Shown here: piece by piece, positions 1 through 12,500 of the stretch
Layout: each line of letters opens with the position of its first letter
Position numbering within the stretch: position 1 is the stretch's first letter
Source of the DNA: Enchytraeus crypticus
Taxonomy: Eukaryota; Annelida; Clitellata; Enchytraeida; Enchytraeidae
DNA: 64,000 nucleotides
Reading direction: 5' to 3'
NCBI GenBank assembly: GCA_905160935.1
Contig: CAJHZI010000876.1
Location: 68,501 to 132,500, forward strand
Position numbers and translations under genes: made by a program
The notes under the pieces: model-generated
What the model was told of the DNA's origin: nothing
Databases searched by the model: none
The model's input: only the letters and a program-made list of their open reading frames with translations

Positions 1-1778
1 AAGCTGCACTGATCTACGCCCAGCCCACGATGACATCACGCACTCTGACACAGTGGACGACTTTCTCATCGCATTGCTGCTTAGTCGAGACATCGAAGAA
101 ACAGAATCAGGTTGGAATGATTTAAAGGTGTCCGCACCGGAAAGGACTCTTAATACGATAGTCTCCGGGAATTTCATCCTTAAGTCTAGTCGGGATGATG
201 CCAAATCGAGGAATATTTCTGATGCTCCGGTAAATAGGAAACAGAATCTAAGTAGGAGTGTTCCTGATGTTCGAGGTGGTCAGCTGTATGGTGCTAGATT
301 GGAAAGATTCAAGGCCAACTGGCACATTCAGGATTTGAACCTGGTGCCCAATAACGAGCCGTTTGACTGCCCGATATGTTACTCGACTATTGATCAAGAT
401 GCCGGGGTTCAACTTCACGAATGTCTGCATTGCATTTGCAGGTAAATAAAGTTAAAACTTATTTTGAAAAATATAAATCATATTTTTAGAAATGTTTGAC
501 AACCGGAGATAGTTACAAAACCATTAAATGGCATAGCAATGCAAAACACAGAGTTTTTTAAAGTTTTATTTAGTAGGCAGGTTCATTGCATAAAATGCCT
601 CCAATATTCTCTGTTTCCTGTTTTCTTCTTCATGTTCGCTTGTGCATTCTAAACTTGATTACTGTAACTCCCTGCTGAATGATCTCCCAAAGTCCTCTCT
701 AATTCGTCTCCAACACGTTCAAAATTCTCTTTCTCGAGTCGTCTGTAATGAAAATGCTCAAATCCCACACCTCTCCTTTTCTTAAGAAACTGCACTGGCT
801 ACCAGTATCCCAGCGTATAATATTCAAGATAGCTTCCTTGACCTTCAAAAGTTTAAATTATGGTAAACCATCCTATCTATTTGATCTTTTATCCATCTAT
901 CAACCCTCTCGTAGTCTTCGTTCCTCTAGTAAAAACCTTATCACTATACCAAATATTAAATCTGCCATGGGCAGACGCTACCTCATGTTTTCTGCTCCGA
1001 CAATATGGAACTCTCTGCCACAAGACCTTCGATCTTGTAATTGTATTGGTACTTTCCTTGGCAAATTAAATATCCATCTCTTTCCGCCAAAGGTCTAAAT
1101 TTTGACCCGCTTGCCTTTGATCTTGGACTTGCACTGTTTGATCTCGCTTTCTCTAGTGGTCTTTGTGTACTCAGTCGTCATCGAGTGGTGCTTTGGCGCC
1201 TGTTTTGTGTAGTGCCTGCAAGAGACGTCCCTGACATTGCCTTATAACGAGGAACCGGACGTTAAATTCTTATTGATTGATTGATTGATGTTCACATTTA
1301 ATCACATTAAGGTTTTTTATTCAAGGAAAGTAATGGAAGATTATTGAAAGCTACAAAACTTCTAAATTATTGTAGCAAATTCATATTATTGCTGTACTGT
1401 AAAATTAATCAATTTAGAATTACAAGCAGTAGTGAAATAAATTCTAAATTTAAAATTGATGAGCAGAAAAGAGAAATAGGTTCCAACTCTTGTTAAAATT
1501 ATAAAACGGTATATTTAAAATGTCACTTTCGAGGCAATTTACTTCTCAAATTGACCTCTACACTCATTATGCAAGTTTATTACATTTATTGTATTACATT
1601 TTATAACATAACACACGAGTTTATACAGTAGGCCTATACATGTATATATATATATATATATAATAAAGGTTACTATATATATATAATAATAATTAATAAA
1701 TAAAGGTTTAACGTCCGTTTCCTCATCCAGAGATGACGTCCGGGACGTCATATGTATATATATATATATATATATATA

Positions 1779-1820
<42 letters not shown>

Positions 1821-1910
1821 AAGGTTACTATATATATAATAATAATAATAAATAAATAAAGGTTTAACGTCCGTTTCCTCATCCAGGGATGACGTCAGGG
1901 ACGTCATATG

Positions 1911-1961
<51 letters not shown>

Positions 1962-4900
1962 GGTGTATTTATCCTTCGTTAGAGTTTCCCTATATAAATA
2001 ATTGTATTTCCAGCTAGTTTGAGGTTCTATTGTAACTTAATTAATACACTAAAATACTCGATCACTTATAGCCGTTTGATTGTTTGAATATATGCTTGAT
2101 TGGTTTGAGTACCTGGTTGGTTAATTGTTTGATAGTTATATTGACTGATTTATTGATTTATTAATTGATTGATTTGTATGTAATTACATATTGTGCACGT
2201 AGAGACTGTTTGAAGCAGCATATTCTCACGCGCGACAGTGCAGAAATCAAATGTCCCTGGATTGGCGACGATCATAACTGTGATTCACTTCTAGTGGAGC
2301 GAGAGATCAAAGAAGTGAGTAACCTCCTCTTCTTTTATTGTACGTTACTATGTTTCGGTCGTTCCGTTTGTCAGCTAGATAGAGCTCAATTGTGCTCATT
2401 CTGACGGCCGTTTTATTTGTATTCTGTCTCGTTGTGTGTTCGCTTTGTATATAGTTTGATTCAGTTACAAATAAATGATCATGGTTCTCTCTCTCTCTAT
2501 ACTGCAGAGATTTATGAAGTGAGTAGCCCCCTTTTCTTTAATTCTGAAGAAGTGAGTATCCTTAATTTAACTAAACTGATTCAGGAAGCCGTTAAGACGT
2601 GTAACACCAGTCTAGTCGTAATAATATACCTCATCAGATAAAAAATTAAAAAAGGGGAGGGAGGATACAGAAATGTCATACCTTGGCGAGTTAATCCAAC
2701 TTAAAAAGAGACATACATACCAGTTCACACACGCCACCACCATTACATACCTTCCTAGTCTAATCTACCTAACATATTTCAGTACTTACCAAAACATAGC
2801 CTAAAGTGTACGGTTCATTCGTCTCCTTTTCTTTAATTCAGTTAGGGCCTAATCTTTGGACTGGTTTTATAGATTTAGAATTTTTGCATCTTCTTGGACC
2901 TTCCTTTTACTCACTGGCTTGGATTTGTCTCAATAGTGCTAGATATTGTCAAGGACGACAGTGGCACTCTAATTGATGTTACTCTGCTATAAGTTAGGTA
3001 TAGATTCAAATTCGTTTGGGAATGATAGTGTTTAAATAGATGATTGCGCAATTAGTGTATCACGGACGACTGTTTAATGTTTAATGTTTAATAGAGTATA
3101 TCATGCTAAGGCATCTCTATACTTTGCAACAGTTACAGTAAAACAAGCAATATACAGCAAAATGCACACAGTTAAAATCACTAAAATATCAAACTATCAC
3201 ACGTAACGTAGCTTAAATATTGCAATCTGAGAAATTTATCAGTGAGCAGAATTTAAATGGAATGATCAAGCCAAAAGGTGTGTCTTAAGACTCTTTTAAG
3301 GCAATCAGGTTTATCAGAATGTCTTATAAATAGTGGAAGTTCATTCCACAATTTGGGACCAGCTACAGGAAACGACATGTCGCCTTAGCAACTGTAACAC
3401 AATAGTTGTTACTGTTGTTGTTGTTACTACTCAGTTACTATCTGTATTGTCATGGACGCCTGTAGCACTCTAGTTGTTGTTGTTGTTGTCACTGCTGAGT
3501 CGTTACTATTGTCGCTATGGACACTCTTTATCATTGTAGTTGTTTATTGATGCTCAGCTACAATCTATGTTATCATGAACGACTGTAGCACTCTAGTTGT
3601 TGCTGCTCAGTTGCTATCTCCGGCAGAGTACGAGTCCTACCAGGCTCGCTGCGTACAGCAGGCCCTGGCCGTGGTTCTCGGCAAGGTGCGCTGCCCCAGG
3701 GAGGGCTGCCCCTGGTGGGCAGAGAGAAACCCCAATGAGACGCTGCCCCAATTTATCGAGTGCCCTGATTGTGGGAGCATAATCTGCGTACAGTGCGAGG
3801 CGATACATGAGAATCTCTCCTGCGAGGAGCATCAGGCTAAGGTACGAGGAGCCCGGGACCTGAATGAGACAGAGAAAGCTATCCAGGTAGGGCATAGAGT
3901 ATACCGTAATTAGTTCTAGTAGTATGCGATGGCAGAGTGATACACATTATACTGTAGATTGGATGTGGTTGAACAGTAATTAACTAATTAATTCATTAAT
4001 TGATTGACTGCTTGGATTATTGACTGCGAGATTCCTTGACTCAAGGGTGGAATGATTGATTTAGTGATTAACTGTTTGACTGATTGATTAATTGATAAAC
4101 TGGTCGATTGAACGAATAACTGACTGACTGACTGATTAGTTTTTATCGTTTAGTATCGTTTATTTGTTCATCACAGCACAGATTATACAAACAATTGGAA
4201 CGTGCATGTAGTTAAATAAACAGATAACAATATAAAAGAGGCTACCATAAAAGAGCCATAGCTCTGTTCTGTAATACCATAATTAGCAGCTAAAGCAGAG
4301 TCTACTTATTTAACTGATTGATTAATTGATTGACTGATTTACTGACTTTCTGATTCAATTACTGATTTCTTTTGCTTGATGATTGGTCGGTTCACTGACT
4401 GACTTATTAATTGATTGATTGATTGATCGGTCGATTCACTGACTGAGCGATTGATTGATTGATTAGGAAGGGATATCTCGGGGGGAGCTGATGAGGTGCC
4501 CAGGATGCTCCCAGGTGCTCAGTAAGCTCTCGGGGTGTGATTGGCTCCAGTGTCTCGGGTGTCGTCTAGAAATCTGCTGGGCCACCAAACAGCGACGCTG
4601 GGGACCAAATGTACGCTAGATCAATCAGTCAATCAATAAATGGGTCAATTAGTCGGTCAATCAATCAATCAATCATACAATTAGCGATTAGTTCATAAGT
4701 AAATTAAAAAATTAAATAACTATTCAATCAATCAATGCTAAATTTCTATAAATAAATCTGGCCGACTGTCATACTAACTCATTTACTCACTCACCCACTC
4801 ATTCATTCACTAATTCACTCACGCACTCACAAAACTCGCTCACTCACTCACTCACTCACTCACTTAATATTTTCTAACTGCCTGATTGGTTAAGTGTTTA

Positions 4901-5123
4901 TTAATTTATAATCTATGGATTGATTTCGACAAAGCACTGATCCAAATCAACATCAGAAAGAGCATTCGGTTGGTGGGCGTCTAGGCTCCATAAATTGCTA
5001 CGAAATTTTCTATTCTCGACCTTAGGTAAGCTGAGATTCCAGGAAATGATGATGATGATGATGAGGATGAGGATGATGATGATGATGATGATGATGAGGA
5101 GGAGGACGATAATGATGATGGTG

Positions 5124-5155
<32 letters not shown>

Positions 5156-5307
5156 GACGATGATGATGATGATGATGATGATTTTTATTGATTGATTATA
5201 CAATATGATGTTTGCAGGGGAGGGGAGACACGTCGGCAGGTTGTAAGTGCAAATCACCTGAGAACGGTTATAAACGATGTCATCCTCAATGTGGCAACTG
5301 CCACTGA
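1..5307 (+). CDS. RBCK1-like: RBCK1/HOIL-1-like RBR E3 ubiquitin ligase, copy 1 (5' end outside window)
   Basis: Coding exons by reading frame and splice phase: 1-441 (open to the window edge), 2203-2314, 3611-3886, 4467-4610, 5218-5307 (stop TGA). All junctions are GT-AG and the phases join. Seen: RING1 ([34 protein letters not shown]), an IBR with [30 protein letters not shown], and RING2 with CPGC..LSGCDWLQCLGCRLEICW followed by TKQRRWGPN, GDTSAGC and the terminal CHPQCGNCH. The segment after RING2 is the mark of HOIL-1, which ends the same way. By homology the GC in SGCDW is the catalytic cysteine that receives ubiquitin. In vertebrates HOIL-1 works in the linear ubiquitin chain complex and also makes ester-linked ubiquitin. 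The UBL and zinc-finger part of the family would lie left of the window, so its presence cannot be judged. Introns hold LINE/SINE pieces and microsatellites. A paralogue lies at 14400-19427. Confidence 0.85.
560..631 (-). mobile_element. RTE-like LINE 3' remnant in RBCK1 copy 1
   Basis: GTAGGCAGGTTCATTGCATA and CCTCCAATATTCTCTG correspond to the RTE-like end at 15048-15155. It is split from its continuation (1288 onward) by the CR1-like insertion. Confidence 0.65.
638..1287 (+). mobile_element. 5'-truncated CR1/L2-like LINE copy with 6-bp target duplication
   Basis: Near identical to 25938-26600 of the larger copy (IWNSLPQDLRSCNCIGTFLG, then the GGAACCGGACGTTAAATTC tail and ATTG repeats). 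Flanked by ATGTTC at 632-637 and 1288-1293. The matching intron of the paralogue (around 15135) is uninterrupted, so this is a clean post-duplication insertion. Confidence 0.9.
1640..1960 (-). repeat. Tandem family G tails embedded in TA microsatellite
   Basis: Two units, 1660-1760 and 1822-1925, each AAGGTTACTATATATATA, GTTTAACGTCCGTTTCCTC and GATGACGTC followed by (TA)n. They share junctions, so the whole unit of about 165 bp was duplicated. Lies in RBCK1 copy 1 intron 1. Confidence 0.7.
2300..2560 (+). repeat. Echoes of RBCK1 copy 1 exon 2 donor
   Basis: GAAGTGAGTA occurs at the true donor (2313) and twice more (about 2516 and 2548), with a shared CC(C)TCTTCTTTTATT-type continuation. Confidence 0.7.
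2835..2975 (+). mobile_element. Family I LINE 3' end
   Basis: GGACTGGTTTTATAGATTTA, then TCTCAATAGTGCTAGATATTG and GTGGCACTCTAATTGATG. The equivalent piece in the paralogue is 16670-16795, so it predates the RBCK1 duplication. Confidence 0.65.
3415..3612 (+). repeat. Echoes of RBCK1 exon 3 acceptor (also 17455-17598 in copy 2)
   Basis: Blocks TACTACTCAG plus (T/C)TACTATCT precede the true GCTGCTCAG|TTGCTATCTC in both paralogues, each linked to GACTGTAGCACTCTAGTTGT text of the family I LINE tail. Confidence 0.68.
5045..5186 (+). repeat. GAT/GAG trinucleotide microsatellite
   Basis: (GATGAT)n just before the last exon of RBCK1 copy 1. Other microsatellites: AAT at 8285-8365, GA at 27130-27320, TA at 29140-29220, CATCAT at 61639-61672. 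Confidence 0.9.
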
Positions 5308-5394
5308 CACAACCACAACAACAGCAACAGCAACAACAACAACAGCAACAACAACAACAACAGCAACGTTACTGCGTTCATCCTATATCGTGCT

Positions 5395-5790
5395 AGAACT
5401 TTTAATACGTTATACTTTCTACTTACGCCTTATACTTTCTAATTATACTTATACATTCTACTTCTTCCTTATACTTTCTACTTATACCTTATGCTTTCTA
5501 TTTATACTTTATACTTTATACTTATACCTCTTGCATATATCTTATACTTTCTACTTGTACCTTATGCTTTTACCTTATAGTTTCAACGCATACGTTATGT
5601 CAATACCTAATATTTTCAACTTATACCTTACACTTTTACCTTATAGTTTCAACGTATAGGCCTATGTTATAGCAATTCCTAATACTTTAAACTTACACTT
5701 TATACTTATACCTTATAGTTTCAACTTATAAGGTATACGTAAACCTTATACTTTCAACTTATACACTATAGCTGGTATTTTCGACTTATA
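5395..5790 (+). repeat. Degenerate CTTATACCTTATACTTT minisatellite
   Basis: About 400 bp of loosely repeated CTTATAC and ACTTTCTA blocks immediately after the RBCK1 copy 1 stop; likely 3' flank. Confidence 0.75.
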
Positions 5791-5999
5791 CCATATTCTC
5801 TGTTGTTAATCGATCTCACTAACGAAGCTCTTTCGCTAAAACAATGGATAAATCAATCATTAAATCAATCGATAAATCAATCATTAAATCAATCGATAAT
5901 AGCGATTCGGTGTTGATTCAGTATCAATCGATTGATTGATAATCAATCGATTTAATGATTGATCAATCGCTAAACCGATAATCTCTAGAACCTTATAAA

Positions 6000-6118
6000 G
6001 CTTAGTTTGACGTTCGTTTAATACCACAAGGGATTCTGTCAGAGACGGTTCGACTGGGATTCGAACCGCTGAACTCCTGCGTATTAGGCAAGTGTGCTAA
6101 CCACTAGACCATCATAAC
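6000..6118 (-). mobile_element. tRNA-derived SINE, family B
   Basis: On the minus strand it reads TGGTTAGCACACTTGCC, GGTTCGAATCCCAG (B box) and a 3' part with GACGTCAAAC-like text. Related copies at 13203-13325 (-) and 40950-41080 (+). Confidence 0.68.
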
Positions 6119-6790
6119 GATACTATAAAACGCAATCGTTTCTCTAGTTTAAATTGGAAATCGTTCGATTTATCTCGTCAAGACGTCGATATTGACGGTA
6201 TCACTTTGTTCAGCTTCTTATCAATCAATTAATCAATTTAAGTCCAGTGATCGTCACTGACATGCTCTCGAGCTAGAAACTGGCGTTAAACATGGCTCTA
6301 GAGTTTATCATTTACATTTTTTCAGCCATTCCTAGGCTCCAGAAATTGCTACAAAAATTTAAATGAATTGAAAAGTCTCAAACAGGGCATTGACTGGTGG
6401 TTGTTGTGATGTAGGATAGAGAGGATTTGAGACGATCTATTCGTATCCGGACCCTAGTTAAACTGGGATTCAAAGGGAAGAAGATGATGATGAATTCATG
6501 CCTAGTTGGTGAATTTATTTAATTAGAACTGAATCTTCAGCAATAATCTTACAGTGCCAATTAGATACATGTATTATAAATTGAAATTGGTGCGCCTACT
6601 GTAGCTTTCTATTCCTCTATAAAGTGATTATTTCGTAAGAAGTCCACGAATGCTATTACATTTCAACTGTTTACCATCGAAATTTCGTTAAATTTATATA
6701 CATGTAAATAGTTTGACATAGGTGCTAACTTTTAGAATCAAAGAGATCCTTGATATTAGCTTGCGCTAAGATGTCTTAGAGGCTATAAAG
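6119..6790. other. No gene or known repeat seen
   Basis: A short stretch near 6330-6470 (CTAGGCTCCAGAAATTGCTAC) recurs at 4985-5030, 19735-19750, 59715-59735 and 63970-64000 (GGCGCCAGAAATTGCTACAG), so a further dispersed repeat exists, but I cannot define its ends. Confidence 0.5.
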
Positions 6791-6794
6791 CTGC

Positions 6795-7262
6795 TGATTA
6801 TATCTGCTAATAATAGCTGCAAATAATAGCTGATGATTACAGCTGCTGACTATAGCAGCTGATAATAGCTGCTGATTATAGCTGCTGATTATAGCTGCTT
6901 ATTATAGCTGCTGATTATAGCTGCTGATTATAGCTGCTGACAGCTCGTTATAGCTGCTGATTATAGCTGCTGATTATAGCTGCTGATAGCTGCCAATAGC
7001 TGATCATTATAGCAGCTGATTATAGCAGCTAATAGTTGACTGTAGCTGTTGATTATAGCTGCCAATAGCTCACTATATAGGTGCTGACAGCTGAATATAG
7101 CTGATGACAGCTGATTAGGCCTATAGCTGCTGATTATAGATGCTATCAGCTGACTATAGCTGTTGATTATAGCTACCAATAGCTGACTATATATAGCAAC
7201 TGATAGCTGATTATAGCTGCTAACAGCTGATTATAACTGCTGACAGCTGACTATAGCTATCT
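6795..7262 (+). repeat. TAGCTGCTGATTATA minisatellite
   Basis: About 15-bp units of AGCTGCTGATTAT with AGCTGACTATAGC variants. Abuts the hAT-like MITE. Confidence 0.85.
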
Positions 7263-7270
7263 CTCATATA

Positions 7271-7992
7271 CAGTGGCGGATCCAGTGGCCTCCCCTTAGG
7301 CCCGCCGGAATTTTTTTCAAACTATATTTTCATTGTTTCTATGGCAATTTCGATGTGTAAATATGTTTGTAAGGGCAGTGATTGATTGGGGGGGTGGGGG
7401 GTACGAGAGGGAACTAAGTATCCATTAGCTCGATTTTTTTCAAATATGGACCCCACTAGGGGCCCATAGTGATATACTAGGAGCCTAGTATAATGGAAGG
7501 GGGGCCCGAAAAATGTTGACCGCTTCACTAGACTCAATTGTCACTTTAACCACTGTATTAGGGGAAAAAAGGGCGTAAGTAAAAAATATGAACTCTGTCC
7601 CGGAGCAGTGGTGCAGACAGCCTTGGCTGGGAGGGTTCTTAAACCCCCGCCCTACCGCCAAAATTAGGTCACTTTTGCAATTCGTCCAGATCCGCTGAGT
7701 TTCTTTAGAGGTGAAAATATTAACCTACATTTTTCCAAAACAAATGTAGGATTTTGGCATTTTAGGTTTTCCCCTGACTTCAGTAAGGGTATGATTGTGG
7801 GCGGGGGGTAAGATACGGGGATACACTCGCTCTATGAGCATTCAGTAGTGAAAATATTTTGCGCCCCCCACAGCATTGTGGTTGCGTTCTGGTTGCGTCA
7901 AATGTCCCGAAGAAGGCGGGGCGTAAGCAAAAAGTGCGTACTCTCCAAAAAAAACTATCGGGCCATTCCTAAAAGAATTCCAGGATCCGCCC
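7271..7992. mobile_element. hAT-like MITE (about 720 bp)
   Basis: Begins CAGTGGCGGATCCAG and ends CCAGGATCCGCCCCTA, imperfect terminal inverted repeats, flanked by CTCATATA and CTCATACA (7 of 8), the 8-bp duplication expected for hAT. Interior is G/C runs and no coding sequence. A related, rearranged copy in the opposite orientation is at 57008-57650. Confidence 0.6.
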
Positions 7993-8306
7993 CTACTCAT
8001 ACACATTACCATAGTATAATCTTAGCGTTAGCGGCCTATACAGATTTCATAAAGAGCTTTTAGATCCTGTTGAGACCTCATAGTCTACAGACTGCTAAAC
8101 CTGCTTAGAAATTTTACAATATAGGCCTAAGGTACACAGCTACGTAGCAACAACGTAAATATATGTACTTACGTAAATATATGTTAATATATGTACGCAA
8201 ATGTATTCTACTGCAGGTATTATATAAATCAGGCATTTTCATCAAAACCAGGTCCATACTATTCCGTGTTTGTCTAGGTCTTTAAAATAATAATGATGAT
8301 AATAAC

Positions 8307-8341
<35 letters not shown>

Positions 8342-8344
8342 TAA

Positions 8345-8500
8345 TAATACTAATAATAATAATAAAGGTTTAACGTCCGTTTCCTCATACAAGGATGATG
8401 TCAGGGACGGAAAGAATAAGACACAATTATACTACAAGTGTCGTAAGAGGCGACTAAGCACGAACTGAAGAAGGCAAAGGAAAAAGGAAAACTACTTCAC
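8345..8500 (-). mobile_element. Family G repeat 3' part
   Basis: AATAAT tail, GTTTAACGTCCGTTTCCTC and GATGATGTCAGGGACGG. A similar short end is at 22880-22932 (-), and another at 15508-15560 (+). Confidence 0.62.
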
Positions 8501-8689
8501 AATCCATATTTTTGCTAGTTATAAACTAAACGCAATTGTAGATTAAGCTAGCAATTTGATTAAAGGATTAACTTGTTGATCGAGTGTGTGCTCTTTAGTG
8601 AGCGAGATAGCAAATGAATTTTCGCACTGATGTGTGCGCCTGTCTACCAGTTTATTGCCAAGACATATACCAGTATATATGCACATATT

Positions 8690-8945
8690 ATTTAGCAGCA
8701 AAATTTAACATGATATGTTTAACATATAGGCCAACTAGCATATGATAAGTTTAACTAAGTTGCTAACATATGATATGATTATTCTATTCAAACATATGAT
8801 ATGTTTAACATATGCTAACATATGATATGATTAACATATGCTAACATATGATATTTTAACATATGCTAACATAGGATATGTTTAACATATGCTAACATAG
8901 GATATGTTTAACATATGCTAACATATGATATGTTTAACATGATAA
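8690..8945 (+). repeat. ATATGCTAACATATGATATG minisatellite
   Basis: Units of about 26-27 bp with AACATATGCTAACATA; the CATATG palindrome recurs throughout. Confidence 0.85.
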
Positions 8946-9002
8946 CATGAGGTATTTAAACTACATTAGACTTAACATACGATATAATTAACAATGATAA
9001 GG

Positions 9003-9075
9003 ATTGATATTTACCTCTCAGGAACCTATAAAGTTATTTCGAAGACCGATCACCGGACATGCCAATGCTGTTGAC
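9003..9075 (+). mobile_element. SINE family D 3' fragment
   Basis: TTTACCTCTCAGGAACC, TTTCGAAGACCGATCACCGG match the 3' part of family D. Confidence 0.55.
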
Positions 9076-9079
9076 ATTT

Positions 9080-9500
9080 TCGGAGCTTTATTATTATTCG
9101 GATTTTTATTTTTATTAACGTCAATTTTCGAGTGGGCTCGAGATTGTCATGAACGACTCGTCTGAGATTATAACCAATAACCTTCTGCTTATCAAGCAAA
9201 CGTGCTAACAATCCTGCCGTCTAACCGACCCATTCCCCTACCCAGTGGTTAAAGTGGGAATTGACCGCCATGGGAACGATCATAATTTTTCGGCCCCTAT
9301 AATGTTTTAACCCTACCAGGGGAACGCACCTGAGAAAAATGCTACCTAGGCAACGCAATTCCCCTGCATCCCCCTCCACTTAAAACCTCTCCCTCCCCCC
9401 CCCCGAATTTCAAGATTGATTGGCCTCGCATACGATTGGAATTCCCCCTTTCCTTGTTTAGCTGGCTAATTCCCCACGAATATCATGCTATTTTATTTTA
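9080..9500. other. Unassigned sequence
   Basis: 9110-9240 has a decayed tRNA-SINE look (CGTGCTAACAATCCTGCCGT, TCTAACCGACC). 9300-9470 is C-run rich without coding potential. Confidence 0.4.
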
Positions 9501-12500
9501 TTTATTTATTTTTTTTAAATGCCCTGGGCTGTAAAGGGCCCTGGGCTAAAAAATAAGATAAAAGAGACTTTATTTAATTAAAAGTTTTTAAAAAAGCGAT
9601 TAAAATAATTCCTCTGCACTCTGGGAAGCCGCTTTAGCCAAAGTGCCACTGAAGCAGACTGCTTTGAATCGCCGGAGAGCAGTAGACAGTCGCTGCCACA
9701 GAAAAGATTTTTCGCGCTTATCACCAGTAATGGCAATGGTCCTCCTGCCTATTTCGTCAATAAAGTCTGATGCGAGAGAGTTGATGGGCCCGAGGGTCTC
9801 AAAGGCAATAGGCATGAAGATATAGTTGCCAGATATTTCGGCATACTTCAGAGTTTTCCTATTAGCCGCGGCCTCTGCTGCAGCACCAGCAGCAGCGCAA
9901 GAAAGACCGAGATTGCTTACTGAGCAAGTGTCCGTAACAGTGACGTCCCAGCTAACACACTTCCCCTCTGCCCATGGAATTTGAGAGACACCGTCTGGAC
10001 GTTTACCATCAGTGCGGATCAATCCCAGGGGCTCTTTAATGGCTGGGATATTCGCTCGACTCAGGGCGCGCCAGATCAAGTCGTTTATGAACTGATGTCT
10101 GCTGATTCTGCCGGCACTACGCTTGCACGACAGGCCGTGAATGCCTAACGCATTGACTGAGACACCACAAATGCAGTTGTGTGGCTCACATAAGGTAGTG
10201 CCCAGACGAAGACCGGCCGCGACTCTGACTGCTTCGTCGTCCAGACGGAGGCCGCATGATGAGATTGGTAAAGCCTTGATCCAGTCTCCACTATGGGGGG
10301 CCGACACTGCGAGCAGCCGCGCCTTTTCTTGTGGCAAAAGTGGCTTCGCAAGGAGTTCCGTGTGCAAAGCAGTAGTGACCTTTGAGTCCCAAGCCTTCAT
10401 GCTATTAGCCATCATACCGATTGGAGGTTCGGATGTGGACAGAGCAGTCCAAATGCCCTGAATCCTGAATATCTCCAAGTCGGGAATTTCAAAGTATCCG
10501 GAAAGGATTGAATCCTGTAGAACGCCAGTCCCCGCGGCTGAAGCCAAAAAGGCAGAAGGTGCCGGCGACGAGACAGAACGTATACCCAATCCTCCGTAGC
10601 ATATTGGCAGGCTAGCCTGAATCCATTGAGCTTCGTTAACATTAATATTAACGATGCTACTGAGCGACTTTCGCATGATGGAATCATAATTCTGCAATGC
10701 TGGATGACCCGCACATGGAGAGGCACGCAATATGTATATGAGTTTTGAAGAACCTACACGCTCCGCAATATCGTTAGAGCGTCGTGTGCGGAGATGAGCT
10801 TCAACCGGCTCGCGGCTCTCTCTAGTTTAGAGCACTGAGTATTGAGAGCCAAATCCATAGCTTGACCCGTCTGCAATGGAGCTCCAAGTAGACTGGCTTC
10901 GACAGGCTTTACACGAATGAATGTATTGATGGCCGGAAAGTTACTGTCGGATCGAGTGGTAATGAGCTCACATTTATTTATATTCAGGCTTAGCCCCAAA
11001 GCCTTTCCCGCAACCATCAGCCTTGAGATATCATCCGCCACGGTAGACTCAACCCCGCCCATAGTTATGTCGTCTAAGTAACCTATTTTCAGAGAAGAAG
11101 ATAGCGACTGGAGCAACGGGTGTATTGTCAAACTGAACAGGAGAGGGCCCAAAGGGTCACCCTGTTGTACCCCCTCGCTAGACATGATCACCCGTTGACC
11201 GAACGTAGAACACTTGGGTCTTCATAGGACAGACGGCAGAAAGGCCCCAGCTCAGGTAGTGAAGAGTCTACAGCTTCTAGCATGGGAACCCTTTTCAGGG
11301 AGTTGAAAGCGTTGCAAAAGTCCAGTTTAGCCACTACCCAATCGTCTGGCATGCTGCTAATGAATCGTCGGGTGGCATGCACGGCAGCTTCACAACCTCC
11401 TTTGACACCCACGCCTACCTGGATAGATTGAAGAGAGTTTGAGAGCCTGTCTAGGGCGAAGGAATTAGCACATTTGGCAGCGACCCTGCGCCAAGAGTAG
11501 CCCACAGCAATCGGTCTAAGCCCGCCTGTCTTTTTCTTCAGAGCAATCAGGGTGGCTCCAAAAAGAAACGGCTTGACTTCCAGGTGACATTTACCCAGCA
11601 AAAGGATATTTACAAAACCGGTAATGGCTGTTAGAGTCTCCCTGCCCATTATGGGGCACGTCACCAGCTGCAGGATGTGCTGTGGCGTCAGACCATCCGG
11701 GCCCCCAGAAGAACCGGCGGGGAAACTTTTCACGGCATTCATTACCTCCGCTTCAGTGACTTGGAGCGTATTCGCTTGGGGAGAGGCTGAGCTAAGAAGA
11801 CTTCGGGGTGTACTGTCCGCTGATGGATGTTTCAGACTCAGCTCTCTGTATGTTTCATCATTATTCGGGGCCAGCGACTCTTCTGAGCACAGGATTCGCA
11901 CGGCTGCTCTTAAATTTCCGTCTTCGATCTTTGAGGTCACTATGGATCGGAGTACGCGGCCTGGAAGATTTGCGAAACTTCGCTCTTTCGTCATCTGAAA
12001 CAGGAACGTCCACCCCGGACACTCTTTTGCGAATCAAGGACGCCATATTGTGCCTTTTCCCTGTTCTTTTAGGTGCTAGCAATATGTCTTCGCCAATGGC
12101 AAGAAGAGATTTCCATGCTTCTAAGTCGTCCACGCACTTAGAGATTCTATCAAGTATATTTATCAAGTAGGTGGCGCAAGTGGCTCGAACAGATTTAGGA
12201 ATATGCTTGATAGTACCACTGGTAAGGTTGGGATGAGCAAATACTGTAGCTGCATCAGAAGGATGGCGTATCGGGGGGATGCTGTTTGATGGAAATACGG
12301 GTGGATGGTGGTCCTCATCCCTTACATCACTAGAGGAGCGTTGTGATGAGAATGTCCCCTGAGCTTCAATTGGGGGCTTGTGAGACCCTAGGCACCGGTT
12401 GTCACGGGGGCCATGTAGGTGAACAGACCCGTCTCTAATGTGCAACTGAAACACTTCTAAGCACACACTGCAAGTACCGTTTCTCTTGTTAGCATCCTGA

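Noticed and set aside
9643-12170. Plus-strand open frames opposite the RLE-type LINE
   Set aside because: Antisense shadows of the reverse transcriptase and endonuclease regions.
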